Positions 42,685 to 50,609 of a stretch of 50,609 bases of DNA are shown in pieces. Both the position numbers and the translations under genes were made by a program. How positions within the stretch are numbered: position 1 is the first letter of the stretch; each line of letters starts with the position of its first letter. The notes below the pieces were generated by a model. That model saw only the letters and a program-made list of their open reading frames with translations. It did not search any database and had not been told where the DNA came from. This stretch comes from SIG710 sp045596925 (GTDB taxonomy: Bacteria > Bacillota > Clostridia > Oscillospirales > CAG-272), in NCBI GenBank assembly GCA_045596925.1, contig JAZODH010000023.1, positions 1 through 50,609 of the forward strand, written 5' to 3'.

Positions 42685-42711
42685 GGGGCAGTCCGCAGGA
42701 CTGCCCCTTTG
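42685..42711 (+). terminator. Intrinsic terminator after beta-helix paralogue 1
   Basis: Stem GGGGCAGTCC (42685-42694) with GGACTGCCCC (42698-42707), loop GCA, followed by TTT. The short T-run makes it weaker than others here. Confidence 0.75.
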
Positions 42712-42755
42712 CTTTGAAAAACTTATGTTTAAAGGAAAAAAGTTTGCCATTTCTA

Positions 42756-42784
42756 TTTACATACCGCACCCGATAGTGTATAAT
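42756..42784 (+). promoter_or_regulatory. Promoter of beta-helix paralogues 2 and 3
   Basis: TTTACA (42756-42761), a 17-base spacer ending in ATAGTG, and TATAAT (42779-42784). Nearly identical to the promoter at 39669 around the -10. Confidence 0.85.
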
Positions 42785-42893
42785 TATGGAAACGGCATGA
42801 AAATGCCGCAAAGGAAAATTAAGTGAGAACAGCACGAAAATTCAATTGAGAATCAGAAAAGCCGCTGATATGGCGGCGGAACGGAGAACAAAA

Positions 42894-44978
42894 ATGCTTC
42901 AGATCTACAGAGAGCTTCCCGACAGAATAAGACGTGATTTTACATACGACGTGACGGTCACTCAGGGTGACAGAACGGAAAAAATTCCCGTGTATAACCA
43001 CACGGAGGAATCAGCCTGCAACGGCCGCGGCAGCGGAGGAGACAACAACCGCCGCTTTGCAATGTTTGCATTTGACGGTACGGGTGTCCGCGTTGATATC
43101 AAGGTCAAGGCGGATTTTGACAGATATGCCGTAATGCCTTCGGCAAAGCACTTCAAGAGCCGTTTCCGTGACGGAGTGATTTCCGTGTTCCTTGACAAGC
43201 CGGATTACTTCCTTATCCGTATGGACGACGATGAAAACACTATTCTCTCGATCTTTGCAGACGATATTGCGGATACGTCGAATATCCCCGACAAAAACGA
43301 TCCCGACGTTATCTGGATCGACGGCTGGTTTGAGACCGAGAACGGTCTTTACGACCTTGAGGCAGACAACAAGACCATCTATATGACCCCCGGCTCGGTA
43401 TTCAACGTCCGCGCACTGATCAAGGGTGATAACGTCAAGGTTATCGGCTACGGTGCTGTGGTTGCCGACCCCTTCAACAACATCTACAAGAAGGACGTAA
43501 GAGTAGGCGGAACCGAAGGAAAGGGAAGAAAGATCTTCACTATCATGGGCACGAACTGTACAGCCGAGGGTATGACCACGGTGGATTCCCGTTGCTATAA
43601 CTACGTTGTTTGCGGTGATAACATGGTACTCAGAAACGCAAAGGCGCTCTCCTCCATGATGACCACCGACGGCGTTTCTACCTATACGGGCGACGGTCAG
43701 CTCATTGAGCACTGCTTCCTCTACGTGGGCGACAACGCTTTGGTATACAGCGCAAAGAATACTCACCATAAGGATATTACCATCGGCACTACCTGCTGTG
43801 TTCTTTTCCCGCAGGGCGACGTGCCGAGTGCCTTCTCTGAGGACATTCACGTGTTCCGTTCAAACGAGGGAATCCTTAATCACCGCTATAACGGCAACGC
43901 AACGGTGGAGCGCGTGGCAAACTTTTCGGTAAAGAATCTTGACAGCGTTGACTGTCCCACGACACCTTGGCTCTTCCAGTGCAGACAGATGGGAACCATA
44001 CCCAAGACCGTTGCGTTTGAGAATATTTCCACTTGCTCTGCAAACGGCTCCTCAAACCCCCGTTACCTGTGGGCATCAAACCTTGTCAACTTTGATAACA
44101 AGGACGACGGACTTTATACCTCAAACTACCACGTCACCATGAAAAACGTGTACGTTGACGGCCACGCTGGCATGTGCGAGGAGGATCTCGGCGTTCGTAC
44201 ATACGGCAATCCCACACCTACAAACGAGATCGTTTTTGAGAACGACGGAAGCTTTACTCCCGTTCACAGAACCGACATTTGTCTCAGATACGTAGCTCCC
44301 GAGAAGATCTTTATCGGACGCAGGCAGATATTCTTTGAATACGCGCCCATTTGGGAGGAGGACGAGATCTACGCACCTGCTGTGCAGATCATGGAACAGC
44401 TCAACCGCCCCGGTGATCCCGAGATAAAGACTATCGACGGTGTTGAATACGTAAAGATTTCTTCGCTTGTTGACTGCGGACTTGCAAAGAGCGTTGTGCG
44501 CGATGTAAAATCCTGCGTTATTACCCCTGTTTGCGATGGCAAGAATCTGCTTCTGGCCGACCGTGGCGAGATCAGCCACTTCTACGAGACCTCCAACTGG
44601 ATGGTGGACCTGGTCACACTTTACGAGGGCGATAAGCTCTATTATCAGGCGACGAATCTGCGCTCCAAATGGGCAGGCTTTGCTCGTATGATCACACGAG
44701 AGATCAAGGAATACGGAGAGGGAACCTACCGCCTGTCGTTTAAGGCAAGAGCTTGCCGGAAGGGTCAGCTCCGCGTAGGATTTGAACACGAAAATTGGAA
44801 ATATCAGAACATGGACAGACGCTACTTTGACGTGGACGAGGAATGGAGTGCTCACAGCTTTGATCTTGAGGCGACACGAGATGTCCTTGATGCAAACTCC
44901 GTTACCTTCTCTTTCTGCTCGGGCGATGAGCTTATGCCCACATTCGATATTTGTGACATCGAGCTTATCAAGCTCTGA
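42894..44978 (+). CDS. Beta-helix carbohydrate-active protein, no signal peptide (paralogue 2)
   Basis: A 694-aa protein. The start at 42894 (MLQIYRELPDRIRR) is preferred because paralogue 3 begins with the same MLEIYRELPS and GGAG lies just upstream; the frame is open 48 bases further. There is no signal peptide, so it is probably cytoplasmic. An N-terminal beta-sandwich (VYNHTEES, then GVRVDIKVKADFDRYAVMPS) leads to the beta-helix, with TTDG near 259 and LYVGDNALVYS. C-terminal domains include a beta-sandwich near 560-690. The layout resembles GH49/GH28 enzymes but lacks their DD pair. It ends 13 bases before paralogue 3. Confidence 0.72.
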   Translation: MLQIYRELPDRIRRDFTYDVTVTQGDRTEKIPVYNHTEESACNGRGSGGDNNRRFAMFAFDGTGVRVDIKVKADFDRYAVMPSAKHFKSRFRDGVISVFLDKPDYFLIRMDDDENTILSIFADDIADTSNIPDKNDPDVIWIDGWFETENGLYDLEADNKTIYMTPGSVFNVRALIKGDNVKVIGYGAVVADPFNNIYKKDVRVGGTEGKGRKIFTIMGTNCTAEGMTTVDSRCYNYVVCGDNMVLRNAKALSSMMTTDGVSTYTGDGQLIEHCFLYVGDNALVYSAKNTHHKDITIGTTCCVLFPQGDVPSAFSEDIHVFRSNEGILNHRYNGNATVERVANFSVKNLDSVDCPTTPWLFQCRQMGTIPKTVAFENISTCSANGSSNPRYLWASNLVNFDNKDDGLYTSNYHVTMKNVYVDGHAGMCEEDLGVRTYGNPTPTNEIVFENDGSFTPVHRTDICLRYVAPEKIFIGRRQIFFEYAPIWEEDEIYAPAVQIMEQLNRPGDPEIKTIDGVEYVKISSLVDCGLAKSVVRDVKSCVITPVCDGKNLLLADRGEISHFYETSNWMVDLVTLYEGDKLYYQATNLRSKWAGFARMITREIKEYGEGTYRLSFKARACRKGQLRVGFEHENWKYQNMDRRYFDVDEEWSAHSFDLEATRDVLDANSVTFSFCSGDELMPTFDICDIELIKL

Positions 44979-44991
44979 AAGGAAAATAACT

Positions 44992-47082
44992 ATGCTTGAA
45001 ATTTACAGAGAACTCCCCTCAATGGTGAGACGGGATTTTGACTATGAGGTAACGGTACACCAGGGAGAACAGTCGGGCAAGCCGGCTGTTTATAACCACA
45101 CAATGGAATTTGTTGTCTACGGCAGATCGGTAGGCGGCGACACAAACCGCCGTTTTGCCATGTTCGCATTTGACGGCAGCGGCGTGCGCGTGGACATCAG
45201 AGTAAAGAAAAACTTCCGTCGCTATATGGTGATCCCGTCGGCAAAGAACTTCCGCTCGGATTTCCGCGACGGTGTCATCTCGGTCTACCTTGATCGTCCC
45301 GATTACTTCTGCGTTCGTCTCGATGACGATGATAACACCATCATTTCGATCTTCGCCGATGAGATCATGAATCCTCTGCACATCCCCGATCCCGCCGATC
45401 CCAACACTATCGTGATCGACGGCGTGCTTTCCCCCGAGGACGGTATTTACCACGTGGAGGAGGATAATAAGAACATTTATCTTACTCCCGGTTCGGTGCT
45501 TAATGCGCGCGTGCTTATCAAGGGTAACAACTGTAAGGTCTGGGGTCGCGGCGCGGCGGTAGTCGACCCTTATGAGAACATTTACCGCCTGAGCATAATT
45601 TCGGGCGGCACGGAGGGCAGCGGTCATAAGCTCTTTACAATCGCAGGTGCAAACTGTCAGGTGGACGGTATCACCTTGATCGACGCTCGTTGCTTCAACT
45701 ATACCATCACAGCCGACAACGTAGTCTTAAAGAACGCAAAAGCACTTTCCACCATGATGACCACCGATGGCGTTTCGGTCTACTGCGGCTCGGGTGCCCG
45801 TGTTGAGCATTGCTTTCTCTACGTTGCGGATAACGCAATGGTCTTCAGCGCAACCAATACCCACTATAAGGATATCACCATCGGCAATACCTGCACGGCC
45901 GTCTTCCCCCAGGTGACCGTAAAGGACGCGCTTCTTGAGGATATCCACATTTTCCGTTCAAATGACGGTATCATCAACAATATCTATAACGGCCGCGAGC
46001 CTGTTGACCGCGTGGTCAGATGGAAGATAAAGAACATGGATACCGTTGACTGTACCTATGCCAGATATTTCCTGCAGATAGGTAATATGGGTGTCATTGA
46101 CGATAAGCACGTTGTTTTGGAGAATATTTCAACGGGCAGCTTCTCGGGTAACGGTGCACCTCATAAGTATATCAAAGCACCCACCGTTCTGCGAATGATA
46201 AACTGGGATAATAAGCTGTTTACCGAGAATTACAGAGTTGATTTCCATAATGTTTACATTGACGGTCATCCCGTGACCGAGCTTGAGGAAAGCAAGTGCA
46301 TTTTCGAAAAGAATCCCAAGACTAAGGTAAATATTACCTGCGATGGCGCATATACTCCCGTCAAGCGTAACGAGATCACGGTGAATTACGTTGCTCCCAA
46401 CAGAATTTTCGTCGGCAAGAGACAGGTCACCTTCGAGCACGATCCTCTGTGGCGGGACGACGTTCTTTATATCAGCGTCGATGAGATCCTGGCGGCGATG
46501 AATAAGACCTGTAGCGTCAAGACCACCGAGATCGACGGCATAAAGTACACCACTCTCGACGCACTTGTTGAGTCGGGCGCGGCTGTCTCCGCCGAGAAGA
46601 GAAGAGACTATTTTGAGATCGTTCCTTCGTATAACGGCGAGAATCTGTTTGCCCAGGACAGCGGCGAGGTAAGCCACTGGGGCGAGCAGGTCTGCTATAT
46701 GGTAGACCTTGTGACCGAACGCGACGAGAACGGCGAGGTTTATTACTCCTGCCAGCGGATCAGAAACCGAGACGCGGGTATGAACCGCTTTATAACTGAT
46801 GAAGTGAAGATGTACGGAGCAGGTAAGTACAGTATCAGCTGTGCCTGCCGCGGAGTAGAGACGGGAAGCCTTCGCTTCGGCGTTTCCTATGACGATTGGC
46901 AGTATTCAAACGGTTATAACGAATCCTTTGAGGTCACTGCCGATTGGCAGAGCTATACCTTTGACATTGACGTCGACGAGGATTGCGTAAGAGGTCAGTC
47001 TGTTTCCTTCAGGATAATATCCGGTGAAAACCTGATGACCCGATTTGACGCAAAGGATTTTATATTGACAAAGAAAGAATGA
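44992..47082 (+). CDS. Beta-helix carbohydrate-active protein, no signal peptide (paralogue 3)
   Basis: A 696-aa protein. The ATG at 44992 has AAAGGAAA upstream and the sequence MLEIYRELPSMVRRDFDYEV; a longer open frame overlaps the previous gene and is rejected. It is clearly related to paralogue 2 through the full length: GGDTNRRFAMFAFDGSGVRV, then TTDGVS near 257, then LYVADNAMVFS, then YKDITIGNTC. It has no signal peptide. The DN in the second active-site position is kept in all three paralogues, so it is a family trait rather than decay. It is co-transcribed with paralogue 2. Function is inferred as glycan cleavage or binding. Confidence 0.72.
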   Translation: MLEIYRELPSMVRRDFDYEVTVHQGEQSGKPAVYNHTMEFVVYGRSVGGDTNRRFAMFAFDGSGVRVDIRVKKNFRRYMVIPSAKNFRSDFRDGVISVYLDRPDYFCVRLDDDDNTIISIFADEIMNPLHIPDPADPNTIVIDGVLSPEDGIYHVEEDNKNIYLTPGSVLNARVLIKGNNCKVWGRGAAVVDPYENIYRLSIISGGTEGSGHKLFTIAGANCQVDGITLIDARCFNYTITADNVVLKNAKALSTMMTTDGVSVYCGSGARVEHCFLYVADNAMVFSATNTHYKDITIGNTCTAVFPQVTVKDALLEDIHIFRSNDGIINNIYNGREPVDRVVRWKIKNMDTVDCTYARYFLQIGNMGVIDDKHVVLENISTGSFSGNGAPHKYIKAPTVLRMINWDNKLFTENYRVDFHNVYIDGHPVTELEESKCIFEKNPKTKVNITCDGAYTPVKRNEITVNYVAPNRIFVGKRQVTFEHDPLWRDDVLYISVDEILAAMNKTCSVKTTEIDGIKYTTLDALVESGAAVSAEKRRDYFEIVPSYNGENLFAQDSGEVSHWGEQVCYMVDLVTERDENGEVYYSCQRIRNRDAGMNRFITDEVKMYGAGKYSISCACRGVETGSLRFGVSYDDWQYSNGYNESFEVTADWQSYTFDIDVDEDCVRGQSVSFRIISGENLMTRFDAKDFILTKKE

Positions 47083-47086
47083 AACA

Positions 47087-47129
47087 AGCCCCCCGGCGGA
47101 TTTAAACAGTCGCTCGGGGGGCTCTTTTT
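47087..47129 (+). terminator. Intrinsic terminator after paralogue 3
   Basis: Stem AGCCCCCCG (47087-47095) with CGGGGGGCT (47115-47123), then a C and five T. The loop of 19 bases is long. Confidence 0.85.
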
Positions 47130-47213
47130 GGCTTGGCATTTAAGGTTTTTTGAGGAAATGTTGGGAAAAGGCGGAGAACATTGTGAACAATTTGTAAATA
47201 TTTTTTTCACATA

Positions 47214-47242
47214 TTGACAAATCTTCGGTGCCGGAGTACAAT
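47214..47242 (+). promoter_or_regulatory. Promoter of the BspA-like surface protein gene
   Basis: TTGACA (47214-47219), a 17-base spacer and TACAAT (47237-47242). The gap around it is AT-rich. Confidence 0.8.
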
Positions 47243-47304
47243 TTTTTTGTATAAAGTTTACACACTGATATAAATTTAATAACAATTTTAAAAAGGAGAA
47301 AAAC

Positions 47305-50300
47305 ATGAGAACAACAAGAAAAATCCTTCTTTCCCTTGTTCTGACGCTGGCTGTGGCTGCTGTCATGTCCGTTTGCGCTTTTGCATTCGATATTGGGACA
47401 GACCTGCCTCAGGGCGTTACGAATGAGAACCCAGAATGGAAGCCCTCCGGCTACAAGGACGTTGATACCGAAGGTGGCTGGTATATGATTGCAGATTCCG
47501 CGAAATCATATACTGCTACAGAAACATCTTTTCCCAATGTAACGTTCCTTGAAAACGGACGCTTCTACTGGCATAAGGAATCGGGTAAGGGTGTATGGAT
47601 CATCGTTGGCAATCTCACCGGCAATTCCGGAGAAGAAGGCGTTATCAGTTTGGCAAATGCTAACGATAGTTCTAAGCAGAAGTTTTATGGCTTTGCCTGT
47701 GCAATCGTTGATATAACCAACGACACAAATAATGCTTTCAAGACCGGCTTTGCAGGAGACAAGAGCGATGATGTCAGCAAGTACGTTAGTAACGGCAATG
47801 CATATCCTATTTGGACCAGATACATCAATAACAAAACCGCAAAAAATCTCTGGGAGAATGTTACTGTAAGCAAGGCGGGCTATACTGCTTACATTGCGTA
47901 CAAGGAAACACTCGGTTATGCAGATGATGAAGACGTAACCGATCAGGCGCATCAGGACCTGTTGGTTGAATATGCATACAAAAATCTCAGCACCTATAAA
48001 GCTCTTAAAAACTGCAAGGAACCCGGCGCTTATTTCACCATGGCGTGGGTTTGGGACATGTTGTCAAAAAACGGCTACGTATTTGACAACATTGAATTTC
48101 GTCGTGCGATCGGAGAAGGTACACCCGCCACAACATTTGGAACAGCAGGACTTGTAACCAAGCTTATTGAGGTCAAGACCGTCCTTATAGACAGTGGTGT
48201 TGACAAGCTCAATCTTACGAATGTTTCTCGCGGTCTGTTTATCAACGACGCCTCGCTCAAAACCTTTGATCACGTAACCTATACTGATGAGTCGGGATAC
48301 TATGATCCCGAAACGGTCAGATGGGGATATGTCGACCTTTCCGGATTTACATCATTTACCCCTCATACCAATGATGGAAAAGACACGGAATACGCTTTCT
48401 CTCACTTGTTTAATGACAGTGGAGTGGAGAAGGTTATTTGGTTTGATACAATGATAGCGAATAAAAATTTGGAAGAGGCCATGGACAAAGAGTTCCCAAA
48501 TTACAAGGGCACGTGCACGATTACTAAGGGTAACGACTATGCCGGTCATATTTCAAATTCTGATTTTCAAAATTGCAAGTCACTCAAGGAGATTACGTTA
48601 ACGGCTCCTCTTACAGCTATTAGAGCAAGTGCGTTTAATACTTGTACCGCTCTTACCACTATTGACCTCAAGGGTGGTGTTGCGGAGGGTGCAACGATTG
48701 CTTCCACCGCATTTGCCAATACAAAGCAGGAGATCACCGTTAAAGTTTACTCCGCTGTGGACGAAGCAAGAGCAAAGGCTCTCTTTGCTTCTGTCAGCAA
48801 CATCACAGTTGTTAACGCCTCCGCAACTGAGGGCGCTATCACAGCAGACGGTTATTCTATCCGTATAGATGATACAAAGGCACTCAATAAGGGTCCCGCT
48901 CTCCGCGCAGAGTTCACACTGCTCAAGGCAAAGGTAGATGAAGTTAAGACCAAGGAAGGCTACGACCTTGCTGACTACGGTATGGTGATCTTCTCCGAGA
49001 ACACCTTCAATACTTATGGCTCTATCGATGCTCTTCGCGCGGCTATTGCAGACGGTCTCGATGAAGAAGAGCAGAAGAAGATCAAGATGGTTTCCGCTGC
49101 AAGCGGTCCTTACGTAAAGGTTGATGCCAACGGCGACAAGACTTTCGCTGCAGCTATTACGGGTATTGGCGAGCTTAACTACGATTCCGCTGTTTACACC
49201 TACGCTTACGCTGCATGGTCAAACGGAACAGAGACAAAGTACACCTACACAACATACATTTCCGAGAGAGTAACCGGAAAATCTGCACACTCTCTCTACG
49301 ATGCAACCGTATTCGCATTTGCAAACGGTATAGTTAACTCTCAGAACTTCAAGGTAACTGCAAGAGATGGTGAGGAAAAGGCCGTTGAGCTTTGGGATAT
49401 CCTTCAGAAGGGTGCATTCTCTGTTACAGATGCTGAGGATAAGAGTCCCAGCACACTTCTTAACCTTACTCAGGGCTACGAGTACGATGCAGAGGGCAAG
49501 TTCACATACGTTGATCTGCCTCTCCGTGCTTGGAATATGTATAAGCAATATAATTCAAAAACCGACAAATATGAAACAGTTTGGAATTCCCGCGGTGTAA
49601 CCGTTGAGGAAACAGCTACAACGGGTATTCGTTGGTCTATCCTGAGGGATGGTAATGATCTTGTTGTAGTTTACCGTGCTGATCCCGAGTTTGACGGCGA
49701 GGCTACTCTTCCCAAGCTCAACGACGGCTATGGTGCAAGCGCTCCTTACTCCGAGAAGTACTTCAGAGTTACGGATGTAAGCCAGGTAACAACGGATCCC
49801 ACAGCTAACGGTCTGCTCAAGACAGCTACTATCTACTCTCCTATCCTTACCGACGCAAACTCGGCAAAGATCAAAACTATCGTAGTTGACTACGGCGTAG
49901 ATAAGTTCGGCGATCAGAGCCTTGCAACCGCTTCTGTTGAAACAGTCGTTTACCCCGAGGGTATGACCTCCGGTACGTACCTCCTTGCAGGCTGTACAAA
50001 CCTCAAGAACGTTATTTACGTAACCGAAGACAAGTCTTATCTCGATGAGTACAAGGTAGACTCTCTTGCTGACCTTACCGGTTTTGCAAAGGTAAGCGAT
50101 TATGGTATCGCTCAGAATGCTGCATCTGTTGTGAATATTCTTCTTCCCACAAAGGATAAGCTGGCAAACGGTCAGCAATACGGCTTTGGCGGTGCAAAGG
50201 CTCTTACAAGAGTTTGGACGGTAGGCTTTGATATGCCCGCAGCCGGTGTAATGGATCTTTCTCAGACAAAGATCTCTATGATCTGCAAGGGTTACTTCAA

Positions 50301-50609
50301 CAACCTTGATAACATCGACGAAGTTTATATGCCCGAGACCTTCAAGGCTATCAGCACGTACTCTATGGCTACAACAGGTCAGCGGACTGACACCGCAAGA
50401 TGGTATGTCTTCGGTGACAACTCCAAGGAGACAAAGCTTAACATTCACGTATTCAACTGGGATGCTCTCAACGTGATAGCTAACACCTTCTACGAAGCTC
50501 GCCAAGATATCCAGTACAACGATGAAGATAAATACGCTGAAAGATTTGAGACGATCACAAAGCACATCGTTGACTGCCTCCAGATCACATACGATGGAGT
50601 AACAAAGAC
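47305..50609 (+). CDS. Large secreted BspA-like leucine-rich repeat protein (partial, runs off the window)
   Basis: The frame is open from ATG 47305 (AAAAAGGAG upstream) to the last base, over 1100 codons. The signal peptide is MRTTRKILLSLVLTLAVAAV with the end near SVCAFA. Residues about 390-460 show LRR_5/BspA-type repeats: FQNCKSLKEITLTAPLTAI followed by RASAFNTCTALTTIDL. Further in, YTYAYAAWSNGTETKYTYTT and SAHSLYDATVFAFANGIV belong to a repeat-poor beta-rich domain of unknown role. It is probably exported and attached to the cell surface, where BspA-like proteins bind host or other surfaces. The anchor would be beyond the window edge. Confidence 0.8.
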   Translation, partial: MRTTRKILLSLVLTLAVAAVMSVCAFAFDIGTDLPQGVTNENPEWKPSGYKDVDTEGGWYMIADSAKSYTATETSFPNVTFLENGRFYWHKESGKGVWIIVGNLTGNSGEEGVISLANANDSSKQKFYGFACAIVDITNDTNNAFKTGFAGDKSDDVSKYVSNGNAYPIWTRYINNKTAKNLWENVTVSKAGYTAYIAYKETLGYADDEDVTDQAHQDLLVEYAYKNLSTYKALKNCKEPGAYFTMAWVWDMLSKNGYVFDNIEFRRAIGEGTPATTFGTAGLVTKLIEVKTVLIDSGVDKLNLTNVSRGLFINDASLKTFDHVTYTDESGYYDPETVRWGYVDLSGFTSFTPHTNDGKDTEYAFSHLFNDSGVEKVIWFDTMIANKNLEEAMDKEFPNYKGTCTITKGNDYAGHISNSDFQNCKSLKEITLTAPLTAIRASAFNTCTALTTIDLKGGVAEGATIASTAFANTKQEITVKVYSAVDEARAKALFASVSNITVVNASATEGAITADGYSIRIDDTKALNKGPALRAEFTLLKAKVDEVKTKEGYDLADYGMVIFSENTFNTYGSIDALRAAIADGLDEEEQKKIKMVSAASGPYVKVDANGDKTFAAAITGIGELNYDSAVYTYAYAAWSNGTETKYTYTTYISERVTGKSAHSLYDATVFAFANGIVNSQNFKVTARDGEEKAVELWDILQKGAFSVTDAEDKSPSTLLNLTQGYEYDAEGKFTYVDLPLRAWNMYKQYNSKTDKYETVWNSRGVTVEETATTGIRWSILRDGNDLVVVYRADPEFDGEATLPKLNDGYGASAPYSEKYFRVTDVSQVTTDPTANGLLKTATIYSPILTDANSAKIKTIVVDYGVDKFGDQSLATASVETVVYPEGMTSGTYLLAGCTNLKNVIYVTEDKSYLDEYKVDSLADLTGFAKVSDYGIAQNAASVVNILLPTKDKLANGQQYGFGGAKALTRVWTVGFDMPAAGVMDLSQTKISMICKGYFNNLDNIDEVYMPETFKAISTYSMATTGQRTDTARWYVFGDNSKETKLNIHVFNWDALNVIANTFYEARQDIQYNDEDKYAERFETITKHIVDCLQITYDGVTK

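Noticed and set aside
44782..44991. N-terminal extension of beta-helix paralogue 3 into paralogue 2
   Set aside because: It overlaps the previous gene in another frame; the ATG at 44992 has a ribosome site and matches the start of paralogue 2.
49555..50565. Minus-strand 336-aa open frame near the window end
   Set aside because: Antisense to the secreted BspA-like protein, which is open from its start codon to the last base; no ribosome site on the minus strand.
1..50609. CRISPR array, prophage or integrated element
   Set aside because: No regularly spaced direct repeats, no cas, integrase, transposase or phage structural genes were seen; the palindromic repeats are short and intergenic.

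Overview
The window looks like chromosomal DNA of an anaerobic, carbohydrate-degrading member of the Bacillota, class Clostridia (an Oscillospirales- or Christensenellales-like gut bacterium). This is inferred from the nadK-argR-recN order, the two-gene SufC/SufB (SMS-type) iron-sulfur system, Gram-positive extended -10 promoters, many clustered glycoside hydrolases each paired with an AraC-type regulator, a GPH sugar transporter, an MsmX-type ATPase and a BspA-like leucine-rich-repeat surface protein. No species can be named from the sequence alone.

Layout. 1-5294 (+): housekeeping block with the tail of NAD kinase, argR, recN, a YbaK-type deacylase, argS behind a short overlapping leader ORF, and a YebC-type gene. 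5372-9199 (-): one apparent operon of a GH20 hexosaminidase, sufC, sufB and a small acidic lipoprotein. 9342-9708 (+): a strong promoter drives about 210 nt of back-to-back hairpins and then tRNA-Ser(CGA) and a terminator. 9970-12271 (+): a membrane-anchored protein of unknown function and a LemA-family protein. 12318-16061: an AraC regulator diverges from a large glycoside-hydrolase-like gene and a YgjV-type membrane protein. 16097-20466 (-): a decayed sugar-nucleotidyltransferase fragment, a 904-aa glycosidase-like gene and a second AraC regulator. 20701-24526 (+): GPH transporter and GH2 beta-galactosidase. 24597-24726: palindromic intergenic repeats. 24786-28812 (-): glnS, gltX and a metallo-beta-lactamase-fold hydrolase. 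29052-31039 (+): AMP-forming acyl ligase and acyl carrier protein. 31222-34239 (-): a second, LacZ-like GH2 enzyme. 34397-38705 (+): a possible 31-aa membrane peptide, a RsuA/RluB pseudouridine synthase, Tex and an MsmX-like ATPase. 38895-39584 (-): ClpP/TepA-like protease. 39730-47082 (+): three paralogous beta-helix proteins, the first a lipoprotein and the other two without signal peptides. 47305-end (+): a large secreted BspA-like protein cut by the window edge.

Working together: the GH20, the two GH2 enzymes, the GH106-like and GH20-like proteins, the beta-helix proteins, the GPH symporter, the orphan ABC ATPase and the two AraC regulators describe a bacterium that takes up oligosaccharides and cleaves them mostly inside the cell, since most of these enzymes lack signal peptides. 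The items most worth a second look are the hairpin-rich RNA fused to tRNA-Ser, the three beta-helix paralogues with a shared non-canonical active-site pattern, and the unknown membrane protein plus LemA pair.
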